From contig CAMYIK010000008.1 of NCBI GenBank assembly GCA_947258365.1, positions 1 through 32,923 on the forward strand: a stretch of DNA of 32,923 nucleotides. The letters run 5' to 3'. A program made the position numbers and the translations under genes. This document shows positions 7,826-16,990 of the stretch, piece after piece. This DNA is from an uncultured Thermoleophilia bacterium. Its GTDB lineage: Bacteria > Actinomycetota > Thermoleophilia > Miltoncostaeales > Miltoncostaeaceae. The notes under the pieces are model-generated. The model was given only the letters and a program-made list of their open reading frames with translations. It was not told the origin of the DNA and did no database searches. Numbering within the stretch: position 1 is the stretch's first letter; every line of letters starts with the position of its first letter.

Positions 7826-8025
7826 GCGAACGCTACCGACCTTACGAGGGCGGCCGTCGGTCAGGAATTGCCCGTGGGGCGCGTGAGCTCGCGAATCGTC
7901 CGGCCGTCGGAACAGGAACGGTCCTTTGGGATGACGGCCGACGCGTGGGGGCAGGCAAGGCTGGACGCAGTCACCACCGGTTGAGGAACGATCCATGTCG
8001 ACGGCAACCACCCCCGACCCGGCGA

Positions 8026-8448
8026 GTGTGCACGGCGGGTCCGGCGATCGGCGTTCCGGCGTTCGCGGCAAGTGTGGCCCTCGACTTCCGCGTCGACGCC
8101 ATCAACAACATCGGGGTGTTGTTCATCTCTGGCGCGTACATCGCCTGGATCATGTGGCTGGTGCTCAAGGGGCACCTGCGTGCGCTCGCCGGTCGGCTTG
8201 CGGCCGCTGGGCGCCTCTCGCTCATGAACTACCTCTCCCACACTCTCCTCGGCACCGCGACGTTCATCGTCGTGACACGAATCACCGGAGGTCTGCCCGA
8301 ACCGACCATCGTGGTCGACACCGCCGCCGCGATCATGGTCTTTCAGCTCTGGGCCTCGCCGCTCTGGTTGAGGCACTTCCGCTTCGGACCCATGGAGTGG
8401 CTGCTGCGCTCCGCCGCCTGTGGCTCTCGTCACCCGATGCGCCGCTAA
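8026..8448 (+). pseudogene. C-terminal remnant of a DUF418 (YeiB-like) membrane protein
   Basis: The reading frame matches only the C-terminal DUF418 domain of YeiB-like membrane proteins: hydrophobic segments (LFISGAYIAWIMWLV, TLLGTATFIVV), the AAGRLSLMNYLSH motif and the family-ending PLWLRHFRFGPMEWLLRS. Family members are roughly 350-420 residues; here only about 140 remain. Upstream the frame turns into Arg/Pro-rich sequence with no transmembrane helices (7945-8025), so the N-terminal two thirds are missing. I interpret it as a deletion remnant. The frame itself is undamaged and ends with TAA, so a short membrane product cannot be excluded. Confidence 0.72.
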
Positions 8449-8457
8449 GAAGGGGCG

Positions 8458-8778
8458 CTAGAGGACTTCCAGGGCCTGCTGGAAGTCCTCGGCCATGCCG
8501 GTGTGGCCATGCTTGATCGCCTGGTCGATGCCCGACAGGTAGGCGTCGGCCGCCTCATCCGTGCGGCCGAGGGCGCTCAGCGCCTCCGCCAGACGACCCC
8601 AGGCGTTGCCCTCGTCTTCGGCCAGATCCAGGTAGGCGCGGAGCTCATCAACCGCGTCAGAATGGCGCTCGGCGCGGAGCAGTTCGTTGGCGTAGCCGAA
8701 GCGCGCTCGCGGCTCGTCCGGCGAGTCCGCGGCAAGAGCCGCGAAGTAGCCGAGGCGATCTGTGGGGTCGGTGCTCAC
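8458..8778 (-). CDS. Small tetratricopeptide-repeat protein
   Basis: A 106-residue, probably cytoplasmic helical protein made of about two to three TPR-like units. Typical spacing of small and large residues is seen in RARFGYANELLRAERHSDAV, then NAWGRLAEALSALGRTDEAA, then DAYLSGIDQAIKHGH. TPR proteins bind partner proteins; no partner is indicated. The start is GTG 8778, which lies 6 nt after TACGCT on the minus strand. It is divergent from the small membrane protein with 44 bp between start codons, and convergent with the DUF418 remnant. Confidence 0.75.
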   Translation of the reverse strand: MSTDPTDRLGYFAALAADSPDEPRARFGYANELLRAERHSDAVDELRAYLDLAEDEGNAWGRLAEALSALGRTDEAADAYLSGIDQAIKHGHTGMAEDFQQALEVL

Positions 8779-8784
8779 CGGATC

Positions 8785-8790
8785 AGCGTA
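8785..8790 (-). promoter_or_regulatory. -10-like box TACGCT upstream of the TPR gene
   Basis: On the minus strand TACGCT is followed by 6 nt and then the GTG start at 8778, fitting a leaderless promoter. No -35 consensus is visible. Confidence 0.35.
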
Positions 8791-8808
8791 CCGAGGCCGG
8801 CATCGGCC

Positions 8809-8814
8809 TAAACT
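8809..8814 (+). promoter_or_regulatory. -10-like box TAAACT upstream of the small membrane protein
   Basis: TAAACT is followed by 8 nt (with a weak TAGGGA) and the ATG at 8823. It sits back to back with the TPR gene's box on the other strand. Confidence 0.35.
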
Positions 8815-8822
8815 GGTAGGGA

Positions 8823-8996
8823 ATGAATGACCTACTGAAGTTCGCGCTGCTGTTCGTCGTCGGCGTACTCGTGCTCGTGTTGGCCTTCCGGCTGATCATC
8901 GGATTCTTCCTCGGTTTGCTCGTGCCGCTGATCCTCATCCTGGTGCTCGCGGTCGGTGCGTATTGGCTCCTGTTCAACCGCGGGGACGACAAATAG
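8823..8996 (+). CDS. 57-residue hydrophobic membrane protein
   Basis: This ORF is below the track's length cut. It starts at ATG 8823 (MNDLLKFALLFVVGVLVLVL) and ends at TAG 8994-8996 after a short charged tail (NRGDDK). Two hydrophobic stretches, about residues 7-22 and 28-51, predict one hairpin of two transmembrane helices. I do not recognise a family. It sits between a TPR gene and the nuo operon, 140 bp before nuoA, and has its own -10-like box, so it need not be part of the operon. Confidence 0.6.
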   Translation: MNDLLKFALLFVVGVLVLVLAFRLIIGFFLGLLVPLILILVLAVGAYWLLFNRGDDK

Positions 8997-9136
8997 CCAC
9001 GCCTTCGGTTCATGTGGGAAACGCGCCCGCGAAATGAGCCGATCGTCACGATGATGAGATCGCCCGCAAGCGTTGTTACGGTCAAGGGGCTAAGTCCATG
9101 CCGGCTGCGGTTGCCGGCGTCGGATGGCTGTGCCCT

Positions 9137-9493
9137 ATGGAGCTGAACGACTACCTACCGATTCTGGTTTTCCTCGTCGCGGGCGGGGTGATCGCCGGTG
9201 CCCTCTTGACCTTGGGCCTGCTCGGCCCTCGCCGACCCTCCGCGGTCAAGGAGACGCCGTACGAAAGCGGCATCCTCGGGGCGACGCCGGTCCGTCAGCG
9301 CTTCTCCATCGACTTCTATATGACGGCGATGCTGTTCATCGTCTTCGACATCGAGCTCGCCTTTCTCTACCCAATCGCCGTGACGCTTCGCGATGACGGC
9401 ATGCTCGGGCTCATCGTCCTCCTGGTCTTCGTGTTCACGGTGGTCGAGGCCCTGGTCTACGTCTGGAAGAAAGGTGCCCTCGAATGGCGCTGA
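9137..9493 (+). CDS. nuoA: NADH-quinone oxidoreductase subunit A
   Basis: Small membrane subunit of respiratory complex I, located where the peripheral arm meets the membrane arm. It has three transmembrane helices, and the conserved loop [20 protein letters not shown] and the helix [15 protein letters not shown] are intact. ATG 9137 ([12 protein letters not shown]) gives a normal 118-residue protein; the tracked start at 9098 adds a poorly hydrophobic leader and is less likely. It opens the 14-gene nuo operon. The upstream 140 bp (8997-9136) show no convincing -35/-10 pair. The 3' end overlaps nuoB by 10 nt. Confidence 0.95.
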   Translation: MELNDYLPILVFLVAGGVIAGALLTLGLLGPRRPSAVKETPYESGILGATPVRQRFSIDFYMTAMLFIVFDIELAFLYPIAVTLRDDGMLGLIVLLVFVFTVVEALVYVWKKGALEWR

Positions 9494-10089
9494 TACCCCC
9501 GCCCGGCGCTCCGTCTCAGCGCGCCGCGCGCACCCATCCGGATATCGACCGCGACCTGCGCGAGGAGGAGATCGCGCCCTTCGAGAAGAGCCTGCTCACC
9601 ACCACGGTGGACAAGGCGATCTCCTGGGCTCGAAGCTCTTCGATCTGGCCGGCGACCTTCGGTCTTGCCTGCTGCGCGATCGAGATGATGCACACCGCGA
9701 CCCCGCGCTATGACATCGCGCGATTCGGGGCTGAGGTGTTTCGTGCCTCGCCGCGCCAGGCCGATCTGATGATCGTGTCCGGGCGCGTCTCACAGAAGAT
9801 GGCACCGGTGCTCCGTCGGATCTACGACCAGATGATGGAGCCCAAATGGGTCATCTCGATGGGCGCCTGCGCCAGCAGCGGTGGTGTGTTCAACAACTAC
9901 GCGCTCGTGCAGAGCGTCGACAAGGTCGTGCCGGTTGACGTCTACGTCCCAGGGTGCCCGCCGCGACCGGAGAGCCTCATCGAGGGCATCCTCGTACTTC
10001 AGAAGAAGATCGGGGCACTCGGCCAGGAGACCTCGACGCAGATGATGGACGCGATCGCGAAAGACCCAACGGACTCCGGCGCCGCGTGA
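9484..10089 (+). CDS. nuoB: NADH-quinone oxidoreductase subunit B
   Basis: Peripheral-arm subunit holding iron-sulfur cluster N2, which hands electrons to quinone. The four ligands are visible: adjacent C63 and C64 in ACCAIEMM, C129 in GACASSGG and C158 in [11 protein letters not shown]. The length of 201 residues includes a short basic, proline-containing N-terminus and a C-terminal tail beyond the core. It starts inside the end of nuoA and ends in a 4-nt overlap with the GTG of nuoC, so translation is probably coupled. Confidence 0.97.
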   Translation: MALIPPPGAPSQRAARTHPDIDRDLREEEIAPFEKSLLTTTVDKAISWARSSSIWPATFGLACCAIEMMHTATPRYDIARFGAEVFRASPRQADLMIVSGRVSQKMAPVLRRIYDQMMEPKWVISMGACASSGGVFNNYALVQSVDKVVPVDVYVPGCPPRPESLIEGILVLQKKIGALGQETSTQMMDAIAKDPTDSGAA

Positions 10090-10559
10090 GCGAGATCCCG
10101 GCTTTGATCGAGGCCGCCCTCCCCGGGTCGGTCGTGGCTCAGTTTGAGCATCGTGGCGAGCTGACCGTGGAGATCGACGCCTCCGCGGTGCGGCAGGTCG
10201 CGGCGTACATCAAGGCCCCGCCGCTCGCGTTCGCGTTACTGAGTGACGTCACCTGTGCGGACTTCCCGGACGAGCCGGGGCGCTTCAGGGTGGCCTACCA
10301 CCTCTTCTCGCTCGAGAGTGGCGCGCGCCTGCGCTTGCGGTCGTGGGCCGGTGCCGAGAATCCGGAGTTGCCCTCGGTGGCATCCGTCTGGGCGACAGCC
10401 AACTGGCACGAGCGCGAGGTCTACGACATGTTCGGTGTCCGCTTCACCGACCATCCGGACCTCAGTCGCATCCTGATGCCGGTCGACTGGGAGGGTCATC
10501 CGCTGCGCCGTGACTACCCGCTCGGCGGCGAAGAAGTGATCTTCACGGACGAGGTCTGA
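10086..10559 (+). CDS. nuoC: NADH-quinone oxidoreductase subunit C
   Basis: The 30-kDa-type peripheral subunit of complex I that packs against NuoD. The signature [18 protein letters not shown] is followed by [20 protein letters not shown]. The track gives a start at 9954, inside nuoB; GTG 10086 is the sensible start, sharing GTGA with the nuoB stop and giving 157 residues. It is a separate gene, not a NuoCD fusion. Its stop overlaps the nuoD ATG by one base (TGATG). Confidence 0.95.
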   Translation: MSEIPALIEAALPGSVVAQFEHRGELTVEIDASAVRQVAAYIKAPPLAFALLSDVTCADFPDEPGRFRVAYHLFSLESGARLRLRSWAGAENPELPSVASVWATANWHEREVYDMFGVRFTDHPDLSRILMPVDWEGHPLRRDYPLGGEEVIFTDEV

Positions 10560-11857
10560 TGGACCAGGCGCCCCCGGACATCCCCCGCGGCGAGACCGAC
10601 CGCATGATCGCCGAGGTCGAGGCCTTTACGCCGGCCGAGGCCCTCGCCCGCGTACGCGAGGCCGAAAGCCGAGACGCCGAGCGACCCGGCCACCGCGAGC
10701 CGATGATCGTCAATCTCGGCCCGCAGCACCCATCGACTCACGGCGTGCTGCGCCTGATCACCCAGCTCGACGGCGAGATCATCCGGGATATCCACCCGGT
10801 GATCGGATACCTGCACACCGGTATCGAGAAGCAATGTGAGAACAAGACCTACTGGCAGGCCATCACGCTGGTCACGCGGATGGACTACCTCGCGCCGTTC
10901 TACAACATCCACGCCTACACCCAGGCCGCCGAGAAGCTGCTCGACCTCAGGGTTCCTCCTCGGGCCCAGTACCTGCGCGTGATCATGAGCGAACTCAACC
11001 GGATCAGCTCGCACCTGGTCTGGCTCGGCACCAGCGGCTTGGAGCTCGGCGCGATCACGATCTTCTTCTACTCGTACCGCGAACGAGAGAAGGCGCTCGA
11101 TCTGTTCGAGATGATCGCCGGCGAGCGTATGAACACCCGGTACTTCCAGGTGGGCGGCTGCGCTGACGACATGCCCCCGGGCTTCGAGAAGCGCCTGCGT
11201 GCCCTGCTCGACGAGCTGCCGGCGCGCATCGACGAGTACGAGGACCTGCTCAGTCAGAACCCCATCTGGCTCGAGCGCACCAAGGGCGTGGGAATCCTTC
11301 CGGCCGAACAGCTGATCGACCTCGGCGTGACCGGTCCGGCGCTACGCGCTGCGGGTGTCGATCTCGACCTGCGAAAGCGCACGCCGTACTCGTCATACGA
11401 GCACTTCGAATTCGATGTTCCGCTTGGCACGACCGGCGACGCCTATGATCGCTATTCGGTGCGGATGAGAGAGCTCCGCGAGTCGGTGAAGATCATCGAG
11501 CAGGCGCTCGACGGTCTGCCTGAGGGCCCACACATCGCCGACGATCGCAAGGTCGTCCTGCCGCCTCGCGCGGAGCTCGCGACCTCGATGGAGTCGCTGA
11601 TCCATCACTTCAAGCTCGTCACCGAAGGCTTCACCGTGCCTGAGGGCGAGGCCTACGTCGCGGTGGAGAGTCCGCGGGGTGAGCTCGGTTGCTACCTGGT
11701 GTCCGACGGCGGGCCCAAGCCCTACCGTTGCCACGTCCGTGATCCCAGCTTCGTCAACCTTCAGGCGCTGCGGCCTATGGCCAAGAACGCCTACTTGGCC
11801 GACCTCATCACGATGATCGGCAGTCTCGACAACGTCATGGGTGGAGTGGACAGGTGA
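10559..11857 (+). CDS. nuoD: NADH-quinone oxidoreductase subunit D
   Basis: The 49-kDa-type subunit that forms the quinone pocket with NuoB. Conserved parts include NLGPQHPSTHGVLRL, GYLHTGIEK, RISSHLVWLG and the C-terminal LADLITMIGSLDNVMGGVDR. At 432 residues it is slightly long because of an acidic N-terminal extension of about 45 residues before the core. ATG 10559 is coupled to nuoC; the 3' end overlaps the nuoE GTG by 4 nt. Confidence 0.97.
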   Translation: MDQAPPDIPRGETDRMIAEVEAFTPAEALARVREAESRDAERPGHREPMIVNLGPQHPSTHGVLRLITQLDGEIIRDIHPVIGYLHTGIEKQCENKTYWQAITLVTRMDYLAPFYNIHAYTQAAEKLLDLRVPPRAQYLRVIMSELNRISSHLVWLGTSGLELGAITIFFYSYREREKALDLFEMIAGERMNTRYFQVGGCADDMPPGFEKRLRALLDELPARIDEYEDLLSQNPIWLERTKGVGILPAEQLIDLGVTGPALRAAGVDLDLRKRTPYSSYEHFEFDVPLGTTGDAYDRYSVRMRELRESVKIIEQALDGLPEGPHIADDRKVVLPPRAELATSMESLIHHFKLVTEGFTVPEGEAYVAVESPRGELGCYLVSDGGPKPYRCHVRDPSFVNLQALRPMAKNAYLADLITMIGSLDNVMGGVDR

Positions 11858-12354
11858 CCGCAGAGGAGATCCGCGCACATCTCGATCCGATCCGCGACCA
11901 GTTCGCCGAGGAGCGCTCTCTCGTGCTGCCCGCACTGAAGTTCGCCCAAGGAGAGAAAGGGCACCTCACCGGCGACGACGTGACCGAGGTGGCCGCGGCG
12001 ACGAATCTCACGCCGGCGTACGTCGAGAGCATCGCCTCGTTCTATGACCGCATCTATCTCGATCCTGTCGGCAAGCGGGTGGTATCGGTCTGCGTGAGCC
12101 TCTCCTGCATGCTGAACGGCTCCGACGAGCTACTGGAGCATTTGTGCTCCCGCGAAGGCGTCTCGCACGAGGGCGGTACCAGCGCCGACGGTGAGATCAC
12201 CGTGCAAGAGGCCCAGTGCCTCGGGGCGTGCGATCGGGCGCCATGCCTGCAGGTCGACGCCGAAGAGACCATGGGCCCGGTGACCCTCTCGGAGGCCGAC
12301 GCCGTGGCCGATCGGCTGCGCGCCGAACCCCAACCCCGCCCGGTTCTGAGGTAG
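11854..12354 (+). CDS. nuoE: NADH-quinone oxidoreductase subunit E
   Basis: The 24-kDa thioredoxin-like subunit of the NADH-oxidising module, carrying the [2Fe-2S] cluster N1a. The four ligands fit the family pattern: C80 and C85 (VCVSLSCMLNG), C122 and C126 (QCLGACDRAPC). The N-terminal helical domain and the YVESIASFYDRIYLDP segment are present. The GTG start at 11854 overlaps the nuoD stop. The stop at 12354 is 4 nt before the TTG of nuoF. Confidence 0.95.
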   Translation: MTAEEIRAHLDPIRDQFAEERSLVLPALKFAQGEKGHLTGDDVTEVAAATNLTPAYVESIASFYDRIYLDPVGKRVVSVCVSLSCMLNGSDELLEHLCSREGVSHEGGTSADGEITVQEAQCLGACDRAPCLQVDAEETMGPVTLSEADAVADRLRAEPQPRPVLR

Positions 12355-12358
12355 TCCG

Positions 12359-13678
12359 TTGCCGCAGCTGAACAGCGTCTACCGCCATCGGGCGGCCGAT
12401 CGGGTGCTCACCACGGTCGACACGTACCGCCTCTCCGGTGGTTACCTCGCCCTGGAGAAGGCGCTGGGCGAGATGACCGCCGATGAACTGCTCTACGTCT
12501 TTCACCGCTCGGGGCTACGCGGGCGTGGCGGCGCCGGTTTCCCGATGGGTCGTAAGGCCAGCTTCCTTCCGAAGGACGCCCAGCTCGCGAAGTACCTGGT
12601 GTGCAACGCCGACGAGAGTGAGCCCGGGACCTTCAAGGACCGGGAGATCATGGAGCTCAACCCTCATCAGCTGATCGAGGGAATGGTGCTGGCCGGCTAC
12701 GCGATCGGTGCGGAGCGGGGCTACATCTACATCCGGGGTGAGTACGAATACCAAGCTCAGATCCTGGACGCCGCCATCGAGGCGGCCCGCGAGTCGGGGT
12801 ACCTCGGTTCGGACATCGCCGGCTCCAAGGTCGACTTCGATCTCACGCTTTACCGGGGCGCCGGCGCCTACATTTGTGGTGAGGAGACCGGGCTGCTCGA
12901 GTCGCTTGAGGGCAAGCGTGGCCAACCTCGACTGAAGCCGCCGTTTCCCGCGGTGAAGGGCCTCTGGGCGTCGCCCACCCTGCTCAACAATGTCGAGACG
13001 CTCGCCGCTTTGCCGCCCATCGTCGAGAACGGCCCCGATTGGTACGCCGGTATGGGCACCGAAAAGAGCCCGGGCACCAAGGTGTTCTCCATCTCGGGCC
13101 ATGTCACGAAGCCGGGCAACTACGAGGTCGTCCTCGGCGACACCACGCTGCGAGAGCTCATCTTCGACATGGCCGGTGGCCTTCGCGAGGGCCGCAGCTT
13201 CAAAGCCTGCTGGGTTGGCGGCTCAAGCGTGCCGGTGCTCGCCGAGCAACACCTCGACACCCCGCTTGACTACGAGTCGCTCCAGGAGGCCGGGACGTTC
13301 CTCGGCTCTGGCGGGTGCATCGTCATGGACGACTCGGGCTGCATCGTGCGCGCGTCGTTGCGCCTGGCGAGCTTTTATCGCCACGAGAGCTGCGGGAAAT
13401 GCACCCCGTGCCGCGAGGGCACCGGCTGGATGGAAAACGTCCTGCAACGAATGGTCGACGGCGAAGGCCGTATGGAGGACTTCGAGCTGATGGAGGCGCT
13501 GTTCGGGCGCATCGGCGGCAAGTGCCTGTGCGCCCTCGCCGACGGAGCGGTGGCCCCGATCAGCAGCGCGATACGGCTGTTCCGCAAAGACTTCGTCCGC
13601 GTGGTCAGCGAGGGCTCACCGCTACCTCAGCCGATGTCGCCCCAGCTTGAGATGAGCGGGGGTCGCGCGAATGCCTGA
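12359..13678 (+). CDS. nuoF: NADH-quinone oxidoreductase subunit F, TTG start
   Basis: The 51-kDa subunit that binds NADH and FMN and takes up the electrons. FMN/NADH motifs are complete: GRGGAGFPMGRK, NADESEPGTFKDRE and GAYICGEETGLLESLEGKRG. The N3 [4Fe-4S] ligands are C345, C348, C351 (ESCGKCTPCREG) and C391 (CLCALADGA). No ATG or GTG gives a complete N-terminus; the TTG at 12359 is supported by GAGG 7 nt upstream, overlapping the end of nuoE. The 3' end overlaps nuoG by 8 nt. Confidence 0.96.
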   Translation: MPQLNSVYRHRAADRVLTTVDTYRLSGGYLALEKALGEMTADELLYVFHRSGLRGRGGAGFPMGRKASFLPKDAQLAKYLVCNADESEPGTFKDREIMELNPHQLIEGMVLAGYAIGAERGYIYIRGEYEYQAQILDAAIEAARESGYLGSDIAGSKVDFDLTLYRGAGAYICGEETGLLESLEGKRGQPRLKPPFPAVKGLWASPTLLNNVETLAALPPIVENGPDWYAGMGTEKSPGTKVFSISGHVTKPGNYEVVLGDTTLRELIFDMAGGLREGRSFKACWVGGSSVPVLAEQHLDTPLDYESLQEAGTFLGSGGCIVMDDSGCIVRASLRLASFYRHESCGKCTPCREGTGWMENVLQRMVDGEGRMEDFELMEALFGRIGGKCLCALADGAVAPISSAIRLFRKDFVRVVSEGSPLPQPMSPQLEMSGGRANA

Positions 13679-15962
13679 TTACGCTCCCGTCGACCTCACC
13701 GGGACGGATCTCGTCGAGTTCGAGCTCAATGGCCGGACCGTCAAGGCTCCCGCCGGCACGATGTTGGTGGATGCCTGCGCCGCCAACGGCGTCGAGGTGC
13801 CCATCTTCTGTTACGAGCCCCGGCTCGGCGACCCGCTCGGCGCGTGCCGTCAGTGCCTGGTGAGCGTCGAGGGCATTCCCGGACTGACCACCGCATGCAG
13901 CACTCCCGTGGCCGCGGAAATGATGGTCGACACCGTGTCTGAGGAGGTCAGGGAAGCTCAAGACGGCATCCTGGAGCTCCTGCTCGAGAACCACCCTTTG
14001 GACTGTCCGGTCTGTGACAAGGGTGGCGAATGCCCACTGCAGGACCGCACCTTCCGCTTCGGCCCCGGCGAGAGCCGGATGGTCGAACCCAAGCGACACT
14101 TCCCCAAGCCGCTGAAGCTCTCACCCCAGATCGCGCTCGATCGCGAGCGCTGCATCTCCTGTTACCGCTGCGTCCGGTTCAGCCAGGATGTCTCAGAAGA
14201 CGGCAACCTCACCATGTCCGAGCGCGGTGGACGAAGCGAGATCACCACCTTCACGGGGGACTCCTACAACGGCCGCTTCACAGGCAACGTCATTGATCTT
14301 TGCCCCGTGGGCGCGCTGACGAGCATCCCGTATCGCTTCACCAGCCGTCCTTGGGACATCCAGAACACCCCGTCGGTGTGCGCCAGCTGCTCTGTGGGAT
14401 GCAACACCGAACTCACTCTCCGAGAGGGTGAAATCAAACGGGTCCAGGGCCGCGACGAGCCCAACTGGCAGGTTGAGGAGGGCTGGCTCTGCAACGTGGG
14501 CCGGTGGGGCTACGGCGCGGACCAAGCACCTCAGCGTCTGCGCCAGCCGATCCTGCGCGACGGAGGCGAGACTCGCGAGTGCAGCCTCGAGGAGGCGGTT
14601 GCCGCCGCGGGCCTGGTGCTGGCCCATGAAGCGCACACCACGGTTCTACTCGGCGGAGACGTGACGGTAGAAGAGGCCTTTATCGCGAAGGAGCTCGCGG
14701 CGGGGCCACTGCCCGATGCTCAGGTTGGCTCGGCCGGGGTGGTCGGGGCGGCACTTGGTCCGCTTCGCGCTCTGCCTGCGGCGCAGCTCGGTGACATCGA
14801 TGGCGCCGACCTGGTCGTCGTGGTCGGCGGGGATCCCGCGAATCAACATCCCGTTGCTGAGCTACGGCTGCGCAAGGCGCGCCGCGCCGGCGCGCGAATC
14901 GTGCTGGTGGGCCCCCGGGCCCAGGAGCTCGAATCACTTGGCGAGAGCATCCGTACGGCACCGGGGAATCTCGCCGAGGGTCTCACGAGCGCCGTAGCGC
15001 AGATCGCTACCGTCAAACGGCCGCTGGTCGTTTGGGACGAGCTGGACCTCGACGCTGAGCCGGACGCCGCGGTCGTGCTCGCAACCGCGCTAGGTGACAA
15101 CGCTGCGGCCTCACAGCTCGAACTGACCTCAGAGGTCAACGGCGCCGGCCTTCGAGCGCTCGGTGTCGCCCCGCACTCGCGGCTCGTCGACCAGGATCTG
15201 GGTGGGGTGCTGGCGGTACGTGCCAACCCCGGCGCCGGGCCCGGTGGCGACGCCTGGAATCGTGCGCTCGATTCGGGGGGGCCGATCGTCGTGATCGCAA
15301 GCCACCACAGTGAGCTCACCGAGCGTGCGACGGTGGTCATTCCCTGCTCGAGTCACTTCGAGCACGAAGGCGTCCTGGTCACCGCCGGGCAGCGCGCGCA
15401 GCGGCTGCGCCCTGGTGCCGCGGGCCCGGAACAGTCCGCTCCCGGGTGGGAGATCTTGATCGCGCTGTCGCACCGGTTGGGCGTGGCGCTCGAGTACCGC
15501 AGCCCTCGCTCGGCGTTTGCCGCCGCCACCGCGAGCGCGCCAGCTCTCAGCGGCCTGGACTACGACACTCTCGGGGACCTTGGGGCCGAGATCGCTACCT
15601 CGCCCGCCAGCGATGTGAACGGCGCCGGCGCTCCCCGCGCCCACGACGGAGAGGGTCTGCCTCTCGTCACCGGGCGATCCGTCTTCGGTGGGCCGGAGGC
15701 GCACCTCTCAGAAGGGCTGGTAGTCACCGCCACGGGCGAGGAAGCTGTCTTGCACCCTGCCGAGGCCGCCCGCCTCAACGTCGCCGACGCAAACCTGATC
15801 ACTTTGAACAGCCCGAACGGTGAGTGCACGGTGCGGCTGCGCCTCGACCCGGGTGCGCCTGAGGGCGCGGTGTTCGCGGTGCGCGGAGTGCCGGGCGGCA
15901 CGGTAGAGAGCCTGCTCGCGCCCGATCGTGCCCCGGTCAACGTCACGGTCAACACCGCGTAA
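13671..15962 (+). CDS. nuoG: NADH-quinone oxidoreductase subunit G
   Basis: The 75-kDa-type subunit with most of the peripheral-arm clusters. N1b [2Fe-2S] ligands: C47, C59, C62, C76. N5 has the His-Cys3 set H108, C112, C115, C121 (HPLDCPVCDKGGEC). N4 uses C161, C164, C167 and C211. An additional CxxCxxxC...C set (C237, C240, C244, C274) fits the extra cluster N7 found in some bacterial enzymes. The rest is a molybdopterin-oxidoreductase-like fold that has lost its catalytic role in complex I. It contains several Ala/Gly-rich, less conserved stretches. Length 763. A 2-nt gap separates it from nuoH. Confidence 0.95.
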   Translation: MPDYAPVDLTGTDLVEFELNGRTVKAPAGTMLVDACAANGVEVPIFCYEPRLGDPLGACRQCLVSVEGIPGLTTACSTPVAAEMMVDTVSEEVREAQDGILELLLENHPLDCPVCDKGGECPLQDRTFRFGPGESRMVEPKRHFPKPLKLSPQIALDRERCISCYRCVRFSQDVSEDGNLTMSERGGRSEITTFTGDSYNGRFTGNVIDLCPVGALTSIPYRFTSRPWDIQNTPSVCASCSVGCNTELTLREGEIKRVQGRDEPNWQVEEGWLCNVGRWGYGADQAPQRLRQPILRDGGETRECSLEEAVAAAGLVLAHEAHTTVLLGGDVTVEEAFIAKELAAGPLPDAQVGSAGVVGAALGPLRALPAAQLGDIDGADLVVVVGGDPANQHPVAELRLRKARRAGARIVLVGPRAQELESLGESIRTAPGNLAEGLTSAVAQIATVKRPLVVWDELDLDAEPDAAVVLATALGDNAAASQLELTSEVNGAGLRALGVAPHSRLVDQDLGGVLAVRANPGAGPGGDAWNRALDSGGPIVVIASHHSELTERATVVIPCSSHFEHEGVLVTAGQRAQRLRPGAAGPEQSAPGWEILIALSHRLGVALEYRSPRSAFAAATASAPALSGLDYDTLGDLGAEIATSPASDVNGAGAPRAHDGEGLPLVTGRSVFGGPEAHLSEGLVVTATGEEAVLHPAEAARLNVADANLITLNSPNGECTVRLRLDPGAPEGAVFAVRGVPGGTVESLLAPDRAPVNVTVNTA

Positions 15963-15964
15963 CG

Positions 15965-16981
15965 ATGCTGGAATCGACCGTCTTCGTCGACGAGCCTGTC
16001 TGGCTCGTCATCATCAAGAGCGCCTTCGTCATCTTCATCGTGGTGACGGCTTTCGCCTACCTACTGCTAGCCGAGCGCAAACTGATCGGCCGTTTCCAGG
16101 TTCGTTACGGCCCCAACCGGGCCGGCCCTTTCGGCCTCCTCCAGCCGCTGGCCGATGTCGTGAAGCTGGTGTTCAAAGAGGACTTCGTTCCCGCCGGCGC
16201 GAATCGCGTGCTCTTCGTGATGGCTCCCGTCTTCACGGTGGTCGCGGCCATCGGTGCTATCGCGCTCATTCCATACGGCGATGGCACCGCAGAGCTGTTC
16301 GGCCAGGAGTTCAATCTGGTCGGAGCCGATATCAACGTCGGGATCCTGTTCCTGTTCGCGCTCAGCGGTATCGGCTTCTACAGCTTGATCCTCGCCGGGT
16401 GGGCAAGCGGCAACAAATACAGCCTGTTGGGCTCGGCCCGCACGGCTGCACAGTTGGTGTCCTACGAGGTTGCCATGGGCCTCTCGATCATCGGCGTGGT
16501 CATGATGGCCCAGACCCTGTCGCTCGTGGAGGTGGTCAACGCCCAGCAAGACGCGCTCTGGTACATCGTCTTCCAGCCGCTCGGCTTCCTGATCTTCCTG
16601 GTGGCGGGCGTCGCCGAGACAAATCGTGCGCCGTTTGACCTCCCCGAGGCCGAGAGCGAACTCGTGGCGGGCTATCACACCGAGTACGCCGGCCTGAAGT
16701 TCGCGATGTTCTTCCTGGCCGAGTACGTGAACATCATCATCATCTCCGCCTTCGGGGCGACGCTGTTCCTCGGCGGCTTCGATGGACCGTTCCTGCCGGG
16801 CTTCCTGTGGCTTGCGGTCAAGGTCTCGGTGCTGCTTTTCCTCTTCATCTGGCTGAGGGCTACTCTGCCGCGACTCCGTTACGACCAGCTGATGGCATTC
16901 GGCTGGAAAGTGCTCTTGCCCCTGGCCACCTTGAACCTGATCATCACCGCGATCGTCGTCGCGCTGGGCTTCGCGAACTGA
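15965..16981 (+). CDS. nuoH: NADH-quinone oxidoreductase subunit H
   Basis: Membrane subunit (ND1 type) that closes the quinone chamber and links it to the proton channels. Eight or so helices are visible. The family signatures LLAERKLIGRFQVRYGPNRA, LLQPLADVVKLVFKEDF and AETNRAPFDLPEAESELVAG are intact, including the acidic residues of the charged loop. Length 338 is normal. ATG 15965 follows the nuoG stop by 2 nt. Confidence 0.97.
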   Translation: MLESTVFVDEPVWLVIIKSAFVIFIVVTAFAYLLLAERKLIGRFQVRYGPNRAGPFGLLQPLADVVKLVFKEDFVPAGANRVLFVMAPVFTVVAAIGAIALIPYGDGTAELFGQEFNLVGADINVGILFLFALSGIGFYSLILAGWASGNKYSLLGSARTAAQLVSYEVAMGLSIIGVVMMAQTLSLVEVVNAQQDALWYIVFQPLGFLIFLVAGVAETNRAPFDLPEAESELVAGYHTEYAGLKFAMFFLAEYVNIIIISAFGATLFLGGFDGPFLPGFLWLAVKVSVLLFLFIWLRATLPRLRYDQLMAFGWKVLLPLATLNLIITAIVVALGFAN

Positions 16982-16990
16982 GGTGAGAGG

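Noticed and set aside
7121-7984. Forward 287-residue ORF across the ABC permease region
   Set aside because: The minus-strand reading has clear transmembrane helices and ABC-2 signatures; the forward product is hydrophilic low-complexity sequence.
9040-9118. Short inverted repeats CGATC/GATCG and GCCGG/CCGGC upstream of nuoA
   Set aside because: Five-bp arms with 9-13 nt loops are expected by chance in such GC-rich DNA; no supporting promoter element.
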